NCBI GenBank assembly: GCA_032988165.1
Contig: JANTQF010000255.1
Location: 1-50,370, forward strand
Length of the DNA: 50,370 nt
DNA from: Emmonsiellopsis sp. PD_33
Taxonomy: Eukaryota > Ascomycota > Eurotiomycetes > Onygenales > Ajellomycetaceae
Direction: 5' to 3'
In this document: piece after piece, positions 44,280 through 50,370 of the stretch
Numbering within the stretch: the stretch's first letter is position 1
How the letters are laid out: every line of letters starts with the position of its first letter
Program-made: the position numbers and the translations under genes
The notes under the pieces: model-generated
What the model saw: only the letters and a program-made list of their open reading frames with translations
Told to the model about the DNA's origin: nothing
Database searches by the model: none

Positions 44280-45418
44280 CTATTCCTTCTCGATGGGGAG
44301 AACAATAGTTCCGTAATCCTCTTCCTCATACTGAGGTGGAAGCGCTTCTCCCTCGGGAACATATAGAGGCTCCTTCTCAACGTCATCGCCGTGCTCGTTG
44401 TCAGTTCTACCACGGGTATTCGAGGAACGACGATGGCGAAGCCACAAAGCAGCAATTCCTTGCCCGATGAGCACACCAACCACACCAACCGCACACGCAA
44501 GGATACCAGCAGACAGACCCAGAATAGCGGGGACCATAATGGCGTGGATGGTCCGGGCGAACGCCTTGGCGAACGAGCTGCGGTGACGATGGGGCCCGTG
44601 ATGGGGGCCATGATGGGGCTTGCCCCCATACGGGCCAGCCGGTGCAACGAAGCCGCCATGGTACGGTTTGCGGCCACCGCAGCCCTTGATCTTTCTAGCG
44701 GCAGCCATGGCTCTAGTCTTTGCACTTGCCAGGATTGAGCGGATGCGGGTCATGATAAGAGACTTGAGGCAACTTGGACTTCCGCGGCATTCACGCCATG
44801 ACATCATTTTGGGAGAGGTCTGTTCGATATCGGCACCAACCATAAATAGATCGCCGTTTGGTAGCTGGACCACGCGGAGATTGACAGTGTCCACATGGAC
44901 AGGGTAGCCAGCAACATCGATGACCATGAAGTTGAATACAAGAAACTCTGCACCGCTATTATCCGCGACAGGGCTTCGGACAAGGCGTTCGAAGACATAG
45001 CCGACTGGGAGGGGAGAGGAAGTTTTGTGGTCTGATTGGCGATAGAGGACAGCTTCAAGATCTGAGGGGAGGTTGAGTATGGGGTAGATTTGCTTGTCAT
45101 TCATGGAAAGGACGGTGCCATCAGTGGTGAAGTTAAGGTTCTATAATATAAATTAGCATAGATCCACGTTGTGCTATCAAAACATATGGGGAAACGAACC
45201 AGGACGACATCGTACAAATCCTCCCATCGCGGACTGGGCTCATTTGCGATCTCGGCAAACGGGCACTGAAAGCATTTGGCATTCAGCTCGAGCTTATTGA
45301 CGTTGGTATCATCAAGCTGCCGAGCTTCACCGTTGACCTGGCGGAAAGCAGGAGCAGAAATCAAGAAGGCTGAAGCAGGCAGCGCTAAAGCGCCCGCCAC
45401 CAAAAGGGAGGGGAGCAT
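44280..45418 (-). CDS. secretory-pathway single-pass membrane protein (DUF7728-like)
   Basis: Predicted 359-aa protein from exons 45418-45200 and 45140-44280 (59-nt intron, donor GTTCGT). An upstream in-frame Met (45442) is possible, but the start at 45418 begins directly with the signal peptide MLPSLLVAGALALPASAFLI. The luminal part has the ELNAKCFQCPFAE motif (CxxC) and a beta-rich stretch around FLVFNFMVIDVAGYPVHVDTVNLRVVQL. A His/Gly/Pro-rich segment lies at about 233-260 (KPHHGPHHGPHRHR), then a hydrophobic span at about 272-306, then an acidic cytoplasmic tail with PPQYEEEDYG. I believe it belongs to a fungal family listed as DUF7728; that name is from memory. PPQYEEE resembles a PY motif for Nedd4-type ligases (inference). 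Confidence 0.82.
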
Positions 45419-46858
45419 TATTGCTGGCGATGCAGCAGGCAAAGGAGAATCAAGGAAAGTGCGGAATAGAACTTGAAGAGAAGACAGAGCAGCAGTGTGT
45501 TAGCTGAGAAAGGCGCTGGAGATGATGAGTTGATAGAAGACGAAGATGGAGAAGGGAGACATACGAGAGAGCGAGGTGGCCAGCGGAAAAAAGAGGGATG
45601 AGGTTGACGCAGGAGGCTGAGCCGCAGGTACAAGGAAACACTGCAAACTACAGCGGGGATGGAAGTACCGCCCGAGAATGACGCAACCCACGTTACGCCT
45701 GGCCCGAAACGGACTAGCGCCAAACACCCAAAGAATCCCGGAGTTTTGGTCGGCCCGGCTTAGGGCTAAAAATAGCCCAAACAGGAAGCGCCGACTTCAA
45801 CCCGTGGACATCACATCAATTGCAGATAACGATGAAACGATGTGAGGATAACCCCAGACACGCATATCAGCCAGACACGACGAATGGCGCATTGTACTTT
45901 GTCAAAGCCTTTCCCGCCTGTTAGACCACAAAAATGTTTGCCTTAGTGTGCCAGTCACTTCAAGTTCCCGAACCGCCAGCTTTCTGGAGACGATGGAGAC
46001 CAGGGCATTCTGCTTACTGAAACCAACTACGGACATGAGATTCTTAAGGCACCACCTGCAAGAATATGTGTGTCTAGCCATTGATGCGGAAGGCTATAAA
46101 AGCGCTTGAGAGGAGCATCGCATCAATAGATCTTCATCCTGCTGCCGGAGAACCCCGTTTCCAAGGTATCAAGTCAGGCCTGTGTGCTTCTACTTAGCGG
46201 GCTGAAGTCGAGCCCCCCGGCCCGAGCAGACAGATGAAAGCCTGTTCTAGGAAGTTGCCTGGATGACAGACGGTAGCGACATAGCTCGGCGGATCTAGGT
46301 TTCCAAGAAGACTAGGCCAGGTCATGACCGCCCCTGACAGGCGTGATGGTACCTAGATAGGGTAGGCGGGAATAAGACCTACGATTAATACCAACATGTC
46401 GATAAGGTTAAATCTGTTCTGCTCACAACAAGTCCTATCCCTGTCTTCTGTGCATTCTTCAATGAGAATATCACGGAACAATTTTGGCCTAATGTCTAGA
46501 CACCTTCACCGCAGTTCGCAATGAGATAGCAGGAGATCTATGTAAAACACCATGCTATCCTTTCCGTAAGTCCTTGATTGTTCTAATTATTCCTATTAAA
46601 TAACTTTGTTTTTTTCATCGCTATCGATTGGCTTACAAATGTAAAATACCCTGATTATTTCAGACAACTACTCCCTCGTAACGAAAAAGAACTCCACAAA
46701 AGGACACATTTTACAACGTCAAAGATGAAACTGGCCCCCATCTAGGGCTCTTTTTTTGATGGAGCCACAGCAGCAATTGGTGACACGACAACCCCTCTGT
46801 CTACCAAACTCGAAACAACCCGTGAAACTCGTCAAGAAACGGTCAACGACATAGAGCT
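45419..46858. promoter_or_regulatory. upstream region of the membrane-protein gene
   Basis: 1.44 kb. The first 300 bp upstream are pyrimidine-rich on the minus strand, typical of fungal leaders. The rest shows no coding frame of note and carries the 3' flank of the coiled-coil gene. Confidence 0.4.
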
Positions 46859-47048
46859 CTAATTCGAACTGATAATATTGGCAAACTTGCGAAATATTTC
46901 ATCTATCTTTGCTACTACCTCCTCTACCCACATATCTATTTGCACATCAGGTGTTGGAATCCCGCAATCATTCCCCCACAAACCCCCCAGGATCTGACCA
47001 GCAGACCATACACACGCCTTAGAAAACCCATCCCAACCACGCCATATC

Positions 47049-49466
47049 TTACCCAGGAAGTACCCGGTCAATCTGCATCCACACAATCAGGTCGAACCTC
47101 AGAGTTTCCAGCCACGGAAATGGCCCCAAGGTCCGGTCCCTTGTTCCAACAAATGCCGCACGAGATATGTCGTTTGCTTCCAACCAGAGTGACTCCTCAT
47201 CTTGACCCCAAAGGATGATCATCACCCACACAACTATTATGAAAAGGAACATTAAGAATCGTCTTGACCTGCTTTGTGGAGAGGAAATGGTTTGTTCCGT
47301 CGCCTGTACTGAGGCATCCTTGACCTCCGATGCATGGGCGTCTGTCTTGGTTTCGATGGAGGGTTTCGCCAATTCCGCCTTGCCCTTCTGAACCGACCAC
47401 CGCCCATTGACCCCGATATGTGCCGCGCCACTTGTTTTTCCATCTATGGGAATTTCTAGTCGTTCGATTTTGGCTGTCTGGGTGGAACTTGAGACGCAGG
47501 ATTTAAGACATGTTTGAGTGCTAGCGTCCAGGCGCGCGTTGGTTTCCGCAACCTTGGATTCATTGTCTTCGGGTTGCCCGAGTGGTTTGGGGGTCTGGAT
47601 ACTCGAGTGTGGTGTAGACGATGCGGATGGTAACGGTGAAGTGATCATGTCTTGAGAAGACCGGCCGATAGCGATAGTTGCTGGGGCGTTGAGGTCATAG
47701 ACAGGGGCACTTCCATGTTCCGACGGCATGGAGGCGCTTCTCTCCTCCCCACATATTTCCGTACAGGAGTCGTTCTTTTCTGTCTCGTCGACTTCCTCTT
47801 TCTTACTCGTCAGCTCTGCAAGCTCCAGGCTCAGTGCAGATGGCTTTCGCTTCCCATTCCCCTTTCTAACCTGCTTCCTCAAATCGGCTTGCTCCGCTTG
47901 CAAATCTTGCAGGTGCTGACGTGTAGTACCGAGCTCGGCCCTGGCCTCCTCATTTTCGGATTTTAGCTTCGCGTTCTCCTCTCGCAATGGGGAGTTGACC
48001 ACCTGGTTCATGAGTTCTTTGCACTGCACCTCGTACTTGTCGAATCTGGCAAGATTTGCTTTGTTTTCCTCCTTAAGCTCTTTGTTTTCGTTTCGTAGCT
48101 GCTCCATTTCCTTTTCTATTTGAGCGAGTATCTTTGATTTCGCCTTCACATCTTTGATTACGTTGTCGAGCGATGTTGTCGTGCCTGTGAGATCCTCATT
48201 GAGCTGCGAATTCTCTTTCCCTGCAGATGCGATATCCAACTCTTGGGCCCTTATCCTCTGGCGAAGGTCCCCCTCTACCCGTCTGAGGTCGTTAAGTTCT
48301 ATGGTTAGCTCATGGATCTCGGCATCACGCTTCCAGAGGTCAGTACTTTGTCCTTCGAGCTGTTCCCGAAGGTTTTCGGTTTCTTTCCTGTACCGAGTGA
48401 GCAACTTCTTTTGTTCGGCATCCACCTTGTCATTTTCGCCCTCGCGGGAGTTGATATCCACACTACCGGAAGAACGACGGCTTGTATCATCCTTAGATAC
48501 GGCATTTCTAGACGATGCTCGACTGCTGCTTCTGCTCGGAGACGTAGATAGGATTGACGTTTCATCTATGGGCTCCTCCTGGCGGTTCGCTGGGACTCCC
48601 ATACGACTGCTCCTTCGAACAACCCCCGCGTATGTTGGGCCTTTTCCGCTACCCAGGGCCGTGAGGGCCTCTTCTTCCCGTCCCACACTCCCACCCCTGA
48701 TCGGACTCTGATCATCTTTTCCAGATGCCTCATGCGTAGCATTCTTAGTTCCATTTCCGCTACCAGACGTGTCAGGCTGCGTAGCCTTTTGTTCCTCCTT
48801 TTTCACCGGAGTCGAGACTCCATTGCTAATATCCTTGAGCACGCCCGAGTCGCCTTTTGAATCCGCTCCTGCTAATTGTGTGGCGGTAGACCCGTTGCTA
48901 CCCTCTGCAGCCATCATTGGTCTCTTCCCTGCCGATTTGGTCGATAATGCGGGTTCCGTAGTAGCGATGCTGGCTTCATCCGACTCGCTGCCACTCCCAT
49001 CGCCGACAGTCGTCTGTCCATCGACCTCAGGTGGTGTCTTCCTCTTCTTCTTACCCCTGCGAGTCTTCCTTTTCTTCTTCGTTGGCGCTTCGCTGGACTC
49101 AGAGACGGCTACGGCGGTATTGCTCGTTACATCTCTATCCGTTGGCGTCCTAGATGCAGCACCAACAGCTGGCGACCTGGGACCAGCAGATGACCTGCTG
49201 GAAGTCGATACCGTTTTGGTCGATGTTGTAGTAGCCGGGGATCTGGGATTAGCAGCTGAATTGCTGGACGAGGGTTGTTCGGTCCTGCTCGGGGTGCTCT
49301 GTCGCACCTGTTCTGCCCTTCTTTGAATCTGCAGGATCTGCGCGTTGATGTCGCCGGGTGCACTACGGGTTTGGGCGGGTGTACGTTCTTGGGGGGTTGA
49401 GGATGCTTTGCCCTTCCCTTTGTCCTCTGCGGTCGGGTTTGCTTTGTCTCCATCCTTTCCTGCCAT
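47049..49466 (-). CDS. coiled-coil protein with C-terminal membrane anchor
   Basis: Open frame of 805 aa, starting MAGKDGDKANPTAEDKGKGK. Residues 1-340 are Ser/Thr/Pro-rich and disordered, with a basic stretch KKKRKTRRGKKKRK. About 345-545 is a long coiled coil (heptads through EKEMEQLRNENKELKEENK). A strongly hydrophobic helix FLMFLFIIVVWVMIILWG follows at about 737-755, with a 50-residue Trp-rich tail, so it is probably anchored with its N-terminus in the cytoplasm or nucleus. No enzymatic domain. An alternative C-terminus is likely: a 70-nt intron 47063-46994 (GTACTT...CAG) would replace VLPG by 44 residues ending at 46859, giving 845 aa. Function unknown. Confidence 0.82.
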   Translation of the reverse strand: MAGKDGDKANPTAEDKGKGKASSTPQERTPAQTRSAPGDINAQILQIQRRAEQVRQSTPSRTEQPSSSNSAANPRSPATTTSTKTVSTSSRSSAGPRSPAVGAASRTPTDRDVTSNTAVAVSESSEAPTKKKRKTRRGKKKRKTPPEVDGQTTVGDGSGSESDEASIATTEPALSTKSAGKRPMMAAEGSNGSTATQLAGADSKGDSGVLKDISNGVSTPVKKEEQKATQPDTSGSGNGTKNATHEASGKDDQSPIRGGSVGREEEALTALGSGKGPTYAGVVRRSSRMGVPANRQEEPIDETSILSTSPSRSSSRASSRNAVSKDDTSRRSSGSVDINSREGENDKVDAEQKKLLTRYRKETENLREQLEGQSTDLWKRDAEIHELTIELNDLRRVEGDLRQRIRAQELDIASAGKENSQLNEDLTGTTTSLDNVIKDVKAKSKILAQIEKEMEQLRNENKELKEENKANLARFDKYEVQCKELMNQVVNSPLREENAKLKSENEEARAELGTTRQHLQDLQAEQADLRKQVRKGNGKRKPSALSLELAELTSKKEEVDETEKNDSCTEICGEERSASMPSEHGSAPVYDLNAPATIAIGRSSQDMITSPLPSASSTPHSSIQTPKPLGQPEDNESKVAETNARLDASTQTCLKSCVSSSTQTAKIERLEIPIDGKTSGAAHIGVNGRWSVQKGKAELAKPSIETKTDAHASEVKDASVQATEQTISSPQSRSRRFLMFLFIIVVWVMIILWGQDEESLWLEANDISRAAFVGTRDRTLGPFPWLETLRFDLIVWMQIDRVLPG

Positions 49467-50370
49467 TTTAGGAGAGGTGAAGTATCGAGTGATTTATATG
49501 GTATACAATCTCGGTGCGGATATAATGGTCTAGAAAGGGATGATGGTGTATTCGAAATTCGGGCGTCTGGGATAACCAGTTGTTTGAGACGGGGTTTCGG
49601 GAAGAGTTAGGGTTAATCAAGAATTCAGATCGTCGAGATAGAAAGAAGGTAAGAAGTCGTCGAAATATCGAATATGAAAGGTCTTTGTAATTCGATATGC
49701 GTATGCGTCGACGACGTCGAGTGTTCGATGGTATGGTGTGGTTGATCAAGGAAGCGGGTTCTTCTCCTTTCTTTGAACTTGGCCTATCTCAGTTCTTCGA
49801 GTACACAAAGCCACTACCCGCTTCCCGTTGAACAATGGTATCTCTCCAGTGGAGCAGATACGATTTCCCCTTTTGTTTTGCGTCCTTTGTTGCTTTGTTG
49901 CCTGTATCCTAAGTTACTCGAATTAGCAGTGGATACAGGCTGAGTCGAGGATTGGAGGGGCATGGCTTCTTACCTCGCCCTCGAGGGCTAATAATGTTGA
50001 TATTGCGAAGGCTGGAACCCGACCTGCGGAATTCCTTCGGATGCGATGCTTTTTTTGAACGAGCTATATCTCCAGGGTTTGGACTCGTATTGGGCTTTTT
50101 GAGATGTATTGATTGGAGTCGAGGGGTGAAGGTGTTTTTCTTTCTATGTGAAAAGGGGATAAAGACGAAAATTTGTTCAAAGAACAGATGATACCAGATC
50201 AAATAAATGGGTATTGAACAAGAGTCAGGAACGCCAGGTTCTTATGTTGGACGAGGATGGGATGGAGAAGCGTACGAGAAAGGATATAAACGGAGAGAGG
50301 AGAGAAGAACACTTGAGGAGAGATATGTTGATATTCGGGATTATCCCCCCCCCCCCCCCCCCTAACCACC
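49467..50370. promoter_or_regulatory. upstream region of the coiled-coil gene, right edge
   Basis: About 900 bp with the promoter of the coiled-coil gene and no convincing frame. It ends in a C-run near the window edge. Confidence 0.4.
50345..50362 (+). repeat. C18 homopolymer
   Basis: Eighteen C eight bases before the window end. The length is likely to be unreliable in assembly; no further structure. Confidence 0.85.

Noticed and set aside
48154..49326. Two 185-residue plus-strand frames
   Set aside because: Both are antisense to the coiled-coil gene and rich in Ser/Leu/Phe, as expected for a shadow.
50345..50370. C-run followed by CCTAACCACC, reminiscent of a telomeric CCCTAA repeat
   Set aside because: Only one partial unit is present and the following bases break the pattern; there is no tandem array.
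1..50370. CRISPR arrays, bacterial operons, plasmid or phage features, biosynthetic gene cluster
   Set aside because: No regularly spaced repeats, Shine-Dalgarno-led gene strings or backbone synthase genes were seen; introns and families are fungal.

Overview
The window is nuclear DNA of a filamentous ascomycete. Genes are broken by short introns of 53-118 nt with GTRNGT-type donors. The protein families are typical of Eurotiomycetes: a zinc-finger-less Fungal_trans_2 factor, a Ure2-like GST, a Rom2/Tus1-type RhoGEF and a Gyp2/Mdr1-type TBC protein. An inserted transposon has lost every CpG over about 1.77 kb, which resembles the CpG-directed repeat decay described for Onygenales such as Coccidioides. 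The species is inference only.

Layout. 0.7-2.8 kb (-): 4-coumarate-CoA-ligase-like acyl-CoA synthetase. 3.6-5.4 kb (-): transcription-factor-like protein, divergent from a five-exon glutathione S-transferase at 6.2-7.3 kb (+). 10.3-12.9 kb (+): seven-exon AlkB-like 2-oxoglutarate/Fe(II) dioxygenase with two identically spaced four-cysteine clusters. 13.5-14.6 kb (-): secreted periplasmic-binding-protein-like (tungstate/phosphate type) protein. 15.4-19.0 kb: two divergent intron-containing tRNA-Glu(UUC) genes around a gene-poor stretch with one candidate small secreted protein. 20.8-26.5 kb (+): large Rho1 GEF, convergent with a GRAM-TBC Rab GAP at 27.9-31.4 kb (-). 32.2-33.8 kb (-): F-box/ankyrin protein. 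34.3-36.3 kb (-): three-domain kinase-HAD-uracil-phosphoribosyltransferase fusion. 37.1-37.6 kb (-): conserved-looking unknown. 37.9-39.6 kb: a 1743-bp Tc1/mariner element with recognisable TIRs and TA target duplication, transposase dead. 40.0-42.8 kb (-): TPR protein. 44.3-45.4 kb (-): secreted single-pass membrane protein with a His-rich segment. 46.9-49.5 kb (-): coiled-coil protein with a C-terminal membrane anchor.

No biosynthetic cluster or operon-like system is evident; these are mostly housekeeping or conserved unknown genes. Possible functional pairings are the divergent factor/GST pair, and a RhoGEF (cell wall, polarity) next to a RabGAP (secretion). The most unusual proteins are the AlkB-like dioxygenase with duplicated zinc-binding motif and the kinase-HAD-UPRT fusion. 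The clearest sequence-level oddity is the complete CpG erasure in the transposon. All splice models were derived by eye from reading frame, splice consensus and family conservation; no transcript or database evidence was available.
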